Positions 48,067 through 58,915 of a stretch of 64,000 nucleotides of DNA are shown here, one piece after another; positions within the stretch are counted from its first letter, which is position 1; the number at the start of each line of letters is the position of its first letter. The position numbers were made by a program, and so were the translations under genes. Source of the DNA: Panicum virgatum. Lineage: Eukaryota > Streptophyta > Magnoliopsida > Poales > Poaceae. The notes beneath the pieces are model-generated. The model worked only from the letters and a program-made list of their open reading frames with translations, made no database searches and was not told where the DNA came from. The stretch is from contig NC_053140.1 of assembly GCF_016808335.1 (NCBI RefSeq), positions 31,984,586 to 32,048,585 on the forward strand. Direction: 5' to 3'.

Positions 48067-49503
48067 CTGTAATTATGGAAGACATCCATTAGATACATAT
48101 TTCTTGCTTCCAAAATCAATGGTACGTGCAATGATCATACATTAGATAAAACAAAATCAGCAAAAATGTAACTAGATGCGGTGTAGCACAATATGCACAA
48201 CACATAGCTGTGCAACCCACAAAACTCAGAACTGGTCAGCTGTTAGATAGCTTCATACTCCATCGTATTGATACTCAATGCTGAGAGCAAAGGGTAGAGA
48301 AACTAATCTAGCAATTCACTCTTCATTGCTATGTGCTATGCTGCTAATCAACAGATGATATGGCTCCAAACTCAGAGAATAATAAACCACAATCGGTACT
48401 GGTTCATCATTTGAGATTCAAAGGAATGAAAAGATCCTTATAACAACAAGATGGGGCTTAGGATGAAGGCATGACTCAAAACTATCGTTTTCATCCAAGA
48501 AAATCTAAGCATTTAAAACGCACGCTCCTAAAACAAAAATTTAACTCTCTTTTGATTTACACACACTAGCATTTATCTATGATGATTCATACTAGAAATT
48601 CCTTACAAAGCTCATGTAACAACTTCAAATATTATGAACCAATCAAACATCAACCAGATATGTATGCACGTCCTGACCGTCCTCACAAAATAAACAATTG
48701 CCAACTAAAGTTGGGCTTACGTGGTTAGCACGGTGGTATACATAAATACGGCTCTCCCTATATAGCTAGTCGATACATTCTAACCATTCTTATCTTATCG
48801 AATCGTGGTTAGTGTACCTGCAGAAGATTGATATATATATATATATCCAATGAACCTTTCATGCCAGCACTCATGAAAGCGTTCCCAAACATTACCGCTC
48901 ACTATAGAAGCAGCAGCCATACAATTTCCGCTGTATGGCCAACGTTAACATACGCTACTCAGGGGCGTATTCACAAGTTCCTTTACTCCCAATATAGTCG
49001 ACCGAGGTCGGTATATTGGCAGCAGCTCAAGTAGGCCACTGCTTGAGCGCAGCGTTCGGTTCGCATCGCCGACGGGAAGGTCAGACTCCCTCAGCTGACT
49101 GAGTACACTTTACTCCCAATATAGTCAACTAATAGTCGGTATATTGGAAGCACCTCAAGTAAGCCACTGCTTGAGGGCAGCGTTCGGCTCGCATCACCGA
49201 CGGGAAGGTCAGACTCCCTCAGCTGACTGAGTATCCTTACCAACTTACCTCAACGTAGGTGCGTCGTTACAGAAATTAAGAGTTGCTTGTGAGTATGGTT
49301 TGACAAAATGTAAAGTGCTGGAAGTCAGATAACATAAACCATACAGAAATAACCACCTAGTAATTCCCATAAATTCCCTAGGACTTTACGTTCTAAGTAC
49401 AACTCTTAACGAATCCAACGTAGTTTTCCGAAATTCTTTATGGTTCCAATTTTATATGGAAAAATGGTTTTTAAGGTTCCAACACCTCTGATGTACGCTT
49501 GCA
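48067..49503 (-). other. 5' leader of element E, with hairpin-rich module
   Basis: About 1.4 kb between primer site and gag. No ORF is supported. It holds a hairpin GCCATACA/TGTATGGC (48916-48939) and a duplicated 127-bp hairpin module (48982-49233). Confidence 0.75.
48982..49233. repeat. Tandem duplication (127 bp) with hairpins in E leader
   Basis: Units begin TTTACTCCCAATATAGTC at 48982 and 49109. Unit 1 has stems CCAATATA/TATATTGG (48989-49019), GCTCAAG/CTTGAGC (49025-49048) and CTCAG/CTGAG (49090-49103). Unit 2 keeps the first (49116-49147) and third, and the second as a 6-bp stem (CTCAAG/CTTGAG), despite changes elsewhere. Confidence 0.85.
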
Positions 49504-49515
49504 GCTCTGATTCCA
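49504..49515 (-). other. Primer binding site, element E, one mismatch
   Basis: On the minus strand TGGAATCAGAGC, two bases from the LTR end. It differs from the initiator-Met site TGGTATCAGAGC at one position. Confidence 0.8.
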
Positions 49516-49517
49516 GC

Positions 49518-52500
49518 TGTGGCAGAACCGCCTAAATTATCCCGGCTCAAGTGCGTAAACCATCACCATAAAGGCAACATTAGCTTAAACGCACTTCAAA
49601 CGGAACAATTTTTGGTCTGTCGGGTAACGTCCCGATACAACCACCGATTCTCGGATCGAACAAGCATACCCCGCACGAAGGCGAGTTCAGAGATATTACA
49701 ACCACAATTTTATAACACAGGCATAATAATGATTACAAACCAGTTAAAAACATTAATACAAAACCAACTTAAGTAAAACAGTTATACAAGCTATGATTAT
49801 AAGTTCAGAGTCTAAACAGCGGAAGATGAAACACGATGACTACAACACGTCGCAAAAGTATACCAAGCTAGCCCAAGCATGGTATCACTCGTCATAGTCA
49901 TTGCCGGCCGAAGACGTATCCCATTCTACGGACCAGCCAGGAGGCAATGAGCAAGGATAGGTCAAGCTAGCTATCTGATCCTCAAAACTCATACCTGAAA
50001 AAGAGTTTCAACAGCAAGGCTGAGTATTCTAATACTCAGCAAGACTTAACCGACAACGGTTATAAGTAGCCCACCTTAGCTAGACTATGCAAGGCTTTGT
50101 AAGGCTCTGGTTTTCCTTTGTTGAAAAGCAATAAAGAGTAGGTCCTTACTTTCAAGTTTTAGCTTCAAGATTCTAGTTGATTAACCATTCTATGTAAGCA
50201 CCTATTATCCAATCATGGTGGAACTTCTAAGCAAACATCAAGATTAATAAGAATGTTGTTGCTCTTATTACTCTGTGTGGCAGATCAATTAAGCAGTCTC
50301 ATTTCATCGTGAGAGGCGGACGATTCTGAATCGAAATTCAACCTTGCAAGGACAACCTAACACACACGTCTGGAACACCGTCGGGTCGTTCCCAAACAAC
50401 CGTTTGCCTTTCTTTCCGGCTCGTGGATAGGAACACTCTCCCCGACTACAGGGCTCCAAGGTCCACCCGTGCCCGGTCCACCCTTGTCCCTAGAAGTCGT
50501 AGTGTTGCGCAACATAAAATAAAACCTATCTCTAAGAGAGAGTGTCAGGTATATCCACTCCCCGGTCCAATCGGCTACTAGGCTTGCCGCATACCATATT
50601 TACGGCATGTGGCTAGTACTTTCAAAAACTTAACCGGCACTACCACACACCGCGACCTTAGCAAGTTCATCAACAGAAAGTAAACAGGCAATTCCTATAA
50701 AGCTCGCGAGTGACAGGCAATCACTCGACTTTTACCGGTCCTATAAGCTTAGCAAATATTCGAACTCAGGTCTAGTGTTCAGTACATAGGTTCCTAGGAT
50801 CATGCATCTAGGGTTTCAATTCAATTCCTAAGAACTGTAAATGCACAAGTAAAATAATACAGTAAGTGATAATAATTTGAAGTATAGGTCATGTCCGGGG
50901 CTTGCCTTCTCGGTAATTGCTAACTATTTCAGCGTTAGGCTCTTCCGAACTTTGGTTCGGGGCTTCAGTTAGTTCCGCAGTGTTTACTTGAGCTTCGAGA
51001 TCATCTCCGTCAGATTCCGGGATCAGCTCGTACGTCCCGTCCGATAAGGCAGTCGTGTCTATATGTAATGCAAGAACAACATTATAAACAAACATGGGCA
51101 ATCGTTTATAGAGTAGTTAAATAATAAATTTAACTACACAAGGCATCATGATCAACAGCACAAAAGAAGTTGACTAACTTCATAAACAAGTGGGGTGATT
51201 TCCTATACAATTAAGTCACGGTTTACAAATAAATCAACAACTCAGAGTAAAAATATAAATAAATTATACAAAAATTACAATAAACAGAACATGAACATAC
51301 TAAGCTACCCTGTAAAAATCATGCCAAGACATGTAGTCATTTAATCACAACAAATCATTTATGCAGGCAACACCTAGCACAAGCTTGAATTATACAGACT
51401 AAAATATAGCAAATTAGAAGCTCAAAATTTAACAGGAGATCTACACAGTGAGGATCTAGCTACTGTGAATTTTTCATGATTTTACCTACACAGAAATAAT
51501 TCTGAGAAATTAAACAAAACAGACATCAGATTAGCAAGATTTATTTTTAGCTCCTGATCTAGCCATTAACTGATGCTCAAACTTCCTGGACAAGTTAAGA
51601 TATACCAGATGAACACTCAGGAATATTTTCAGGATTTAACAAGAACAGAAACTATTTATCATAAATAAAGGGTACTAAACAAAGATTAAATCAAAGAAAC
51701 AGCTACACAAGAGAAATGATCATGAAATTTTTATAGCAAAGCTAGTGTTACATGAGTAAACTACCAAAAAAATTTCAGAGCAAGACCAGCTTTTAAGAAT
51801 TAGATAAGAAAAAGAGAAAATAACTAGTATTTATAAACCTAGTAACACAAAACAAAATCTACAGCAAAACTTGCAACTAAAGCCTAACATATTATGGTTC
51901 TACTGCATAGAGCTCTTCAAGAGGATTCCAAAACATCAAGATTTGTTAATTTACGAATTTTCTACGAATTGATATTGAATTTCAAAGATCACTGAAAAAC
52001 ATTGCAAACCAGTCCCTAAGGCACTATTGCAATGAGTCACTGACATCGCAGATAACCCCCTGGGCTTTCTCAAATTCAAGCACGGGGTCCTTGGGTCGGG
52101 TCAGAGAGGGGAGGCGAGGTTTGACCGGCCGTTTCCCGGCGAGGGGCTCACCGGCGGCGAGGGTGGAGGGGTGCGTGAGCTTCACGGGTGCAAGGCGCAC
52201 CTCTGGGTGGCCTAGGGTTGCGGGGAGAGGCTCGGAAGCGGCGGCTCGGCGAAGCAGGGCGGGTCGGCGGCGGAGGCGAGCGACGGCGAGGTAGCTCCGG
52301 TGAGGTTCGGGCGAGGGGAAGTGGCCTGGGAGCTGTGCGAGGTCGAGGCGGTGCTAAAGGTGGGGGCTGTAGGGGTGGAGCGGGTCTGGGGTGGCGGCTT
52401 CGCGGCGGGGTGGAGCTCGCCGGGGTTCAAGCAGGGCGGCGGCGGCGTTCTGCGGCGTGGGAGTGATGAGAGAGCGAAGGGATGCGCGAAATCGAGTTCT

Positions 52501-53303
52501 GGGACTCTTGTAGTGTGCGGGCGCTCGCTAGAAGAGATCGGCGGGCTCTGTAGGGGGCGCTCCACGGCGACGTCGCGGTGGCGGCCGTCGGGGAGGTTCT
52601 AGGCGCGGCGGGGCGCGTGGCACGGGAAGGAGAGGGCCAGCGTGAAGCAACAGGAGGGGGAGGAGGTCGTCCGCGACTCGTGGGCGCCAGCGCACGGCGG
52701 AGTAATGTCCGGGAAAGCCGGGAAGGCGCTCCACGGCGGTGGCGGGCGGCGCTGTCGGCGGCGAGAGAGAAAACAGAGCAGGGGGGTGGGAGATGGTCAT
52801 AAGGGTCGATTTGTAATTACCAAAAGTTCCAGGGACTAAACTGTAAACCAGCGATAACTTTTAAACCAAAGCTCAAATGGAAAAGTGCCCAACATGAAAG
52901 TTGTTCAACTTTTCAAGATCTACAACTTTGATGTTGTGCAAAAATTTATTTGACCAAAGATTCAAGAGTTAAAATTAAAAACAGAGAAAGGAATTTGAAT
53001 TCTAGGAAATTTGTCTTTTTCAACGCAAATTCACTTCAAATGTAGACCTTCAAGCAAAATTGGATGCCAAGCAATAAATGCACTGAAATTTTGCACAAAC
53101 ACCCTCCACTAAAGCTATAATTACACAACCTATTCAACACAACTGCAGAAAGGACCTTGCATAAAATCATAATTACACATATAACCTTTCATAATTACAA
53201 AAAGATCCTTTTTACATATTTCAAGCACATGATGCATATCAAACCTACACAATTACTGTGCAGACACCTAATTAACTACTGTGTAAACACCCGGGGTGTT
53301 ACA
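49518..53303 (-). repeat. 5' LTR of element E
   Basis: About 3786 bp. It starts TGTAACACCCCGGG (minus) and ends GCCACA; the left boundary is inferred from the primer site and a TG/CA end. It has a GC-rich gene-like block (about 52800-52080, with ACCCTA at about 52213 and a donor CGCCG|GTGAGC near 52150), then two coding-like exons (51058-50906 and 49994-49885). I see no gene in the AT-rich remainder. Confidence 0.82.
49885..51058 (-). CDS. Putative spliced ORF inside 5' LTR of element E
   Basis: Exon 51058-50906 (153 nt) follows acceptor CATATAG and reads TTALSDGTYELIPESDGDDL..., acidic, ending NYRE plus one base at donor GCAAGC (GC type). After 911 bp the acceptor TTTCAG opens exon 49994-49885 (110 nt): MSFEDQIASL...GNDYDE then TGA. 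Phases (two bases in, one base out) equal those of the 90/56-nt exons in A-D, and the acidic, tyrosine-containing end is similar. The peptide itself is not obviously homologous. An ATG a few codons upstream of the first exon is in frame if the preceding intron is retained. Function unknown; I do not recognise a family. Confidence 0.45.
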
Positions 53304-53909
53304 CGAACTACTCCTCACGCTCCTGCTACTCTAAGCACTAGCCTAGGCAGCGCCTCGCCTTTGCAATGGAGCACAAGATCTACATGTTGGTGGTGTGTTG
53401 AATGGGGTGCTCTCCTCCTCCTTATGTAGCCTCTCCAAAGGTGGATCCGCGGTTAGACTCGCGAGGTGGTACTATGCACGTCCGGGATAGATGTAGGGTA
53501 GCCGTGGGAGACTGCTGGAGAAAGATGGGCCTGATTTGGCCCACTAGGGGGTCGGACGACCCAGGGGGTCGGCCGAGCCCAAATGGCGCTCCCCTGGGCC
53601 TGCCTTCCTCTGGTCAGCTGATAGGTGGGCCCTGGTCTTGATACTTGGGTGCATCTTGCGTGTCGTGCCCATTTCGTCTAGTTTGTGGGCCCTTCTTGTG
53701 AGTGAAACACAGCTGCAAGATATTCTGTGCATTTCTTCTGTGTTCACTTGTGTTTTCCTCGTTTTACAGATGCGGTTGCCTGCAAATTATAATTCCCAAA
53801 ACTCGTGGAATTCGATTAGTCATAAGCCCTATAACTAAGTTTGGTGATTATTGATCATGAAAAGCTGCAGGAGTTGACAGCTAATTTTAGGACTTAACAG
53901 CCGTCAACA
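53304..53909 (-). repeat. LTR fragment K (G-family), right end
   Basis: Its right end (GGAGTTGACAGC...GCCGTCAACA) is homologous to the right end of the G LTR (55400-55516). It carries the GGTCGG.CGACC motif pair (53548-53580). The following CGTGT (53910-53914) nearly matches CATGT before fragment L. There is no polypurine tract beside it, so L+K looks like a solo LTR, later split by C and E, with about 650 bp lost between. Confidence 0.7.
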
Positions 53910-54084
53910 CGTGTGGCCAAAAGAAAAAATATTTATTTTGTATGTAAATAAATTTGCATGTGTTTGTGTTGGATTCCATAATCTGAGTTGCTGCTGAGTT
54001 GGCCAGGTAGTTAGGAACAGACGACCATGCGATGTGCCTTTACTTGCCGGGTTGAGAGCTGATCATCAAGCGTGCGGGCAGTAG
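53910..54084 (+). other. Unit F, remnant beyond L/K insertion
   Basis: 175 bp between K's right end and the G LTR. The TSD suggests it is F sequence continuing from 22886. It is AT-rich and 3'UTR-like (ATATTTATTTTGTATG), with no ORF. Confidence 0.5.
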
Positions 54085-55516
54085 TGTTGGGTATTTTAGC
54101 ATCACGAATAAATCCGCAAGCGCACGGATACCGTTGTAGCTTTAACCTCAGAGTATTCCAAGGGTTATCGAATCCACAAGGAACATGTGTGCACTCTCTT
54201 CTATTCTAATCGGTCCAAGCACACACCAAGATAGGTAGAAGGGTAGAGAGGATTCCTAAGATAGTGCTACTGCTGAGTTAAAGGTCAATCTCTCGGGAAC
54301 AATACTCACTTCGGGCACCGGCTTACAACTGGTCTGCCAGTCGACTCCGGCCAACAGCTCTACGCTATATCCAAACGTGGAGGACTACGAAGAACCAATA
54401 GGGCTGTCACCACCTACGGCCTACCTCTAACAAACTATGGGATATAAGGCAAACGAAGGATAACCCTTAGCCTAGACACCACGTCTACGCTATTGATTAC
54501 TACTGCAGTCTAACTACGTATCTCGAGCCATAGCAAACTACAGCACTCTGTACGAATATAGAGTGACGAACCCGCAAGTAAGAGAATTGATCTCACTCAA
54601 CTACAAGCACTACTAGCATCTACTGTACCAAGTAAATACTAGAGATAGGAACCATGAATACTTACTAAACACCGAAGAATATAGCAGCATCCGTAGAGGT
54701 ACAAGCTGGGAGCAGAGAGCCGATACCCCGGCACTTCTCCCGAACTACTCCCTCACTCTCGTAGAGGTACAACAATGGAGAAGAGCACCGAAGACCGGCG
54801 CCTCTCCTAAGTACCTCTACCCTCTCCCTACTCTAAGACAACTCTAAACCAAGAGAAGGCTTGAGAGAGCACAGTGTCCTTCAACAGCTAATCCTCCAAG
54901 AACTGACCTAGGGGACCTATGAGGAGGCGACACATGGCTTGGATGAGGCGGTGGGGCCCACGGGCCAGGTCGGCCGACCTATAGGTCGGTCGGCCTGCCT
55001 GAGGCTCCAGCCGCCCCCAGCTTCGTCCAGCAGGCTGTCCTGGGCCTCCTTGTCCTAACCCCAAGGGTCTTGGCCTTGCTTGGGTGCATGGGTGTTTTGA
55101 TCCAATTGAGCCTGACTCGTGTTCTCTGATTGGTTGCACATTTTGCCTTGATCTGTGGAGTGTGTTTCCCTGCTCATGATGTATGTTTTCTCCCTTAATT
55201 CACCTGCATACAAATATTTACCAATACTTGTGGTCTTGGCCTGTCCTAAGCTGGTTTGCTTGGGCGCATGGGCTTGTTTTGATCCAATTGAGCCTGACTC
55301 GTGTTCTCTGATTGGCTGCGCATTTTGCCTTGATCTGTGGAGTGTGTTTCCCTGCTCATGAAGTGTGTTTTCTCCCTTAATTCACCTGCATACAAATATT
55401 TACCAACACTCGTGGAAATGGTTAGTTATAAACCTCTACCACTATGTTGATGTTTACATTTTATGTATTTATGCAGGAGTTGACAACCTATATTTGGTAC
55501 TCAAGAGCTGTCAACA
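54085..55516 (-). repeat. 3' LTR of element G
   Basis: 1432 bp, ends TGTTG...CAACA. On the minus strand it starts TGTTGACAGCTC and is preceded by a polypurine tract (AAGTGTGGGGGAGT, 55517-55530), so it is a 3' LTR with the body to the right. It contains palindrome AGGTCGGCCGACCT (54967-54980) and an internal tandem duplication. The leader-like part matches G2's LTR in opposite orientation (GAGAGTTGTCTTAG; GTACCTCTACG.GAGTGAG). Confidence 0.8.
55068..55412. repeat. Tandem duplication (period 182 bp) inside G LTR
   Basis: CCTGACTCGTGTTCTCTGAT recurs at 55111 and 55293, with flanking sequence down to CATACAAATATTTACCAA repeated. The units differ by a few bases. Confidence 0.85.
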
Positions 55517-57903
55517 ACTCCCCCACACTTAGCCTTTGCTCATCCTCGAGTAAAGCAGAAAGGACTAAGGTGGAACATGACTTCCAAAGGTATGAAGCGA
55601 GCATAAGAGATATTCCAAACCATACCTTGTACTTGTGAACTTTGAAGTGTCTATCATGCTCTCTTGGGTAATTGAGGAATGGAATGGTCTTGAATCAAAT
55701 CACTTCTGCTCCTCATGTCAAGTAGCTTGGGATTTTTTTTTCAATAAGTTTTCAAAACAAACCTTGCTTAGCTCCTCATTTGATTCTCTCAGATCGCTCA
55801 ATGTGTATATGTCCTCACAAAGGTGCTTGACTTGCCTTTCCTTCATCCTATCTCTAATGATGGCTATATGTGGAGCTAAGGATAGGGTATGAAGGTTAAG
55901 GCATACTTGTATTATATATATTGCAAAGTCAAGAACCGGATCCAAAGAGAAATTCAAGTCATACAATCAGATCAAGATGTGCACGTGTATGGATTGTGAT
56001 GGATGGAATGGAAACTCCTTTTGTTTGATCTCTCTCCTTGTATAAATTCTTTTGAGAGCATGGCTATCTTTTTTTCTCTTTTTTTTCATGGACCTTCATG
56101 TGCCCACATTTTTTTCTTTCCTTTTTTTCAATACGTGGACCTTCATGTGCCCATATTTTTTTCTCGATAGCCCATGCCTCTCTTCTTCTTCTTTTTTTCT
56201 TTTTTTTTAACAAAAACTGGAGAGAGAGACCAACACATATAGTGGAGCATTTATTTTGTGGAATGAGTGGATGGTACAATGCTAACTTCTCAAAGAGGCA
56301 TAGCAAGAGGGTATATGGTGTGCACGTGAATCTTGATCATGAAAGCATGAAAAGAATTCTCTCAAGGGTCACAACAATTTGACAAAGCTCAATGCAAAAA
56401 AAAGCAGCATATGTGTATATGGTTTTCACATATGGCTTTGGTAGGACTTTGGCACATCAAAGAGGAGCTTCGCAAAGGGTTTTCCAAATTTTCAAATAAA
56501 GTTCCCAAGCACTTAAACAAAAAGGAGCGAAGATCATATCATCCAAACCATATCTCAAACATCAACTACTTAGATAAGCATGCTTTACTAAAGATTTTTA
56601 TTCACAAGCATCGAGATGATAAGCATGGAATAAAACATATGCAAGCCAACCATAGGAAACATGTAGAGCAGGTGCAACACACTGATTCACTTTGAGTTTG
56701 CTTTTAGTGAGTAAGATTTTAAGACCATTCAAACTCATGAATCAAAGAGAGTTGAGAGGTAGAGGATGCACATACTATCGCTCTTTAAGAAGGTGGGGAT
56801 CAAAGCAATGGTGATTCGGACAAACCACTAGGTGGCTGGCTGAATTTGGTGTCCTTGCCTTGTCTCTTGTCGTGTTGGTGCAGACGATGTTGTGCGAAGC
56901 ATATGTGGGAGATCTCGAATGTGTATAATGATGATCTTGAGAGATCTCCCCCACACTTGTACTTGCACCTGGTGCTATATTCAATGAGATTGTGGAAACG
57001 AAATAATGGCTCTGCTAGTTTTAAGAACCTGGGAGCTCGAGAATTTATTCAAACTAAACTTTACTCTCAACATGAGACTTACTCTGGCGATCCTCGGGCG
57101 ACCTCCTGGCAGGGCTTTGTTTAATGTCAAAAGCAGGACATTGAGAGTACTTACCACAGTGTTTTGTTGATGAAGACGTCAACGTTGTCACCATGGCAAC
57201 TCCTCTCATTTTTTTTTCTTTTATTATTTTTTTATGGAGCAAGATGCGAGGACTAGCACCAATTCAAAGACAAGATATGGGTTGAGAAAGAACTTACTTC
57301 GGGGCACTCACATACCTCCCCCACACTTGGAGTTTGCAAAATTTCAAGTGTATGGAGTTCAAGTCTCCTTCTATAGTTGTTCCTTCATCAAGGCCTATCG
57401 AGGGGTTGTAGTTGGTGTAGCTCTCATGTTCATAGGTGTTGCTTGTCCGTCATTCTTTTTGATCTTCCCCTAGAAAGGTTAGCGACCAAAAATACCCGAA
57501 GGAAAAATACATCCAAGAACATGCTCTTGCTTTTATTGAAGGGAAATAAATGGATGATAATCCAGGCTATCTCCCGGCAGTGCTTTGTTTTTGGTCATAA
57601 GCTCGACCATGGAAACATCCTCTTGCAGCTATTGTTGATGATGTGTTCCCCTTTTCATCACCAATTGTTGATGTGTCATGAAGGTTTAGCTGCAAGGTTA
57701 GCACCATAGAGCATCCACGAAATTTGCAATGTTTATGGTAAACATATGCATCTACAACTAGCCTTCTAAAGTTTTGCAAGAGAGGACCTTAAGGTGGTTA
57801 TAGTCCTCGTGTGTGCTCTGCGCACAATGCATGCCTGACTCTGGAGAGGTATTGAAAGAGCATAGTTTTTGAGGTGTCACTTGTATGAAGCTCCCATGCT
57901 CAT
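55517..57903 (-). other. Interior of element G, non-coding 3' region
   Basis: AT-rich, with poly-T/poly-A runs and no supported ORF. On the minus strand AAGTGTGGGGGAG occurs three times (55518-55530, 56946-56958, 57316-57328). A long non-coding stretch before the polypurine tract, with the GAGGATGAGCAAAGGCTAAG motif beside it, resembles Athila/Tat-type elements (inference). The pol genes lie beyond the window or were lost. Confidence 0.55.
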
Positions 57904-58915
57904 TGTTGACGGTCACTAACGACCCATTTTGACCATCAACTATCGTGCAAAAGTCAGGCATCAGAAGGAATAAATATTAATATAGGATGATTATTTGATG
58001 AATTCTATAGATGCTGGTCTAAGAATGTGTGTAGGTGAATTTTGGCCAAAACTACATGAAACAAGCATATTATCCAAGGCATAAATTCCTGGGCCAAGCA
58101 CAAGCAAGCCCAAAGGCCAAAGTGGCCCACTTGGCAACTGCACATGAGAGGGACACTCAGCCCACACGTGTGATACGTCATCGATCCAAAGCAATTCCAC
58201 CTCAACCAATCAGACGCGAGCAAGAAGATCCATGGACCCACCAGGGCATGCAACCGACATAGTTTCATGCCAAGTCACCAAGAACCGACCTAAGTGCCCA
58301 CTCATCAGTCACCTGTCCAAAATTGGGGGCGAAAGGCGGTGGCCAGAGGTCGGCCGACAAAGAGGTCGACCGACCTGGCACTGGGCCCTCTCGCCTCCAG
58401 CTTCCACATGTCACTTCCCTGTTGGCTCTCAAAGGCGGTTTGAGGAGAATTGGTTGCATTACTGGGGTGGCTCCCTCCTATAAATACAAGGGGAGGGGGT
58501 GAGAATAGGAACACACACAACAACACCACACCATCTCTTCTCACTTGAGTGAGAGTTGTCTTAGGGAGTTTAGGAGTAGGGGTATTCAGGAGGGGCACCG
58601 GCAACGGCGCTCTTCTCCAAATTGTACCTCTACGAGAGTGAGAGAGATAGTCGGGGGATGTGCCGGGCTTGTCGGCGCTCTTCTCCACTTGTACCTCGAT
58701 GGATGCTTATTCGGTTGTAAGTGTTCGAGACTTTTTTTGCTTATTTAGAATTAGAGTTTAGATCGTAAGTTATCATCTCTGCATTATATTAGTTGATATG
58801 TATGCTAGCGAGTAGCATTTGACTCTAGAGTTGGGCTCCGGATAGAAAAGGATAACCCTGTACGCGTCTAGAGTTAGTAGGAAAAGGCGTAGATCTGGTG
58901 TCTAGGCTGGACTAT
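57904..58915 (+). repeat. LTR of element G2 (G-family, + strand), split by H
   Basis: Starts TGTTGACGGTCAC and has the motif pair GGTCGGCCGAC/AGGTCGACCGACCT (58348-58376), a TATA box (TATAAATAC near 58479) and the transcribed-leader block homologous to G. There is no polypurine tract at its left, so it is a 5' or solo LTR inserted in G. It is cut at 58915 by element H. Confidence 0.72.

Larger units (their letters stand above)
43275..53303 (-). mobile_element. Element E: second chromovirus-like family, near-complete, 3' LTR truncated
   Basis: On the minus strand: 5' LTR 53303-49518, primer site, 1.4 kb leader, one uninterrupted 1510-codon gag-pol, polypurine tract, and only 237 bp of the 3' LTR (43511-43275). 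Those 237 bp match 53067-53303 base for base as far as I can see, suggesting a young insertion. The chromodomain, TGTAACACC start and initiator-Met-like primer site place it near the A-D family, but protein and LTR differ widely. The right flank (53304 on) is LTR fragment K. Confidence 0.92.

Noticed and set aside
52188..52602. Plus-strand glycine/arginine-rich frames in E's LTR
   Set aside because: They are antisense to the element and reflect GC-rich composition.
53304..54084. A host gene between E and G
   Set aside because: Only LTR homology (K) and a short AT-rich flank; no ORF or splice pattern.
56064..56695. Frames of 80-94 codons in the AT-rich interior of G
   Set aside because: Low complexity (poly-T/poly-A), no recognisable motifs, and the opposite strand to the element.
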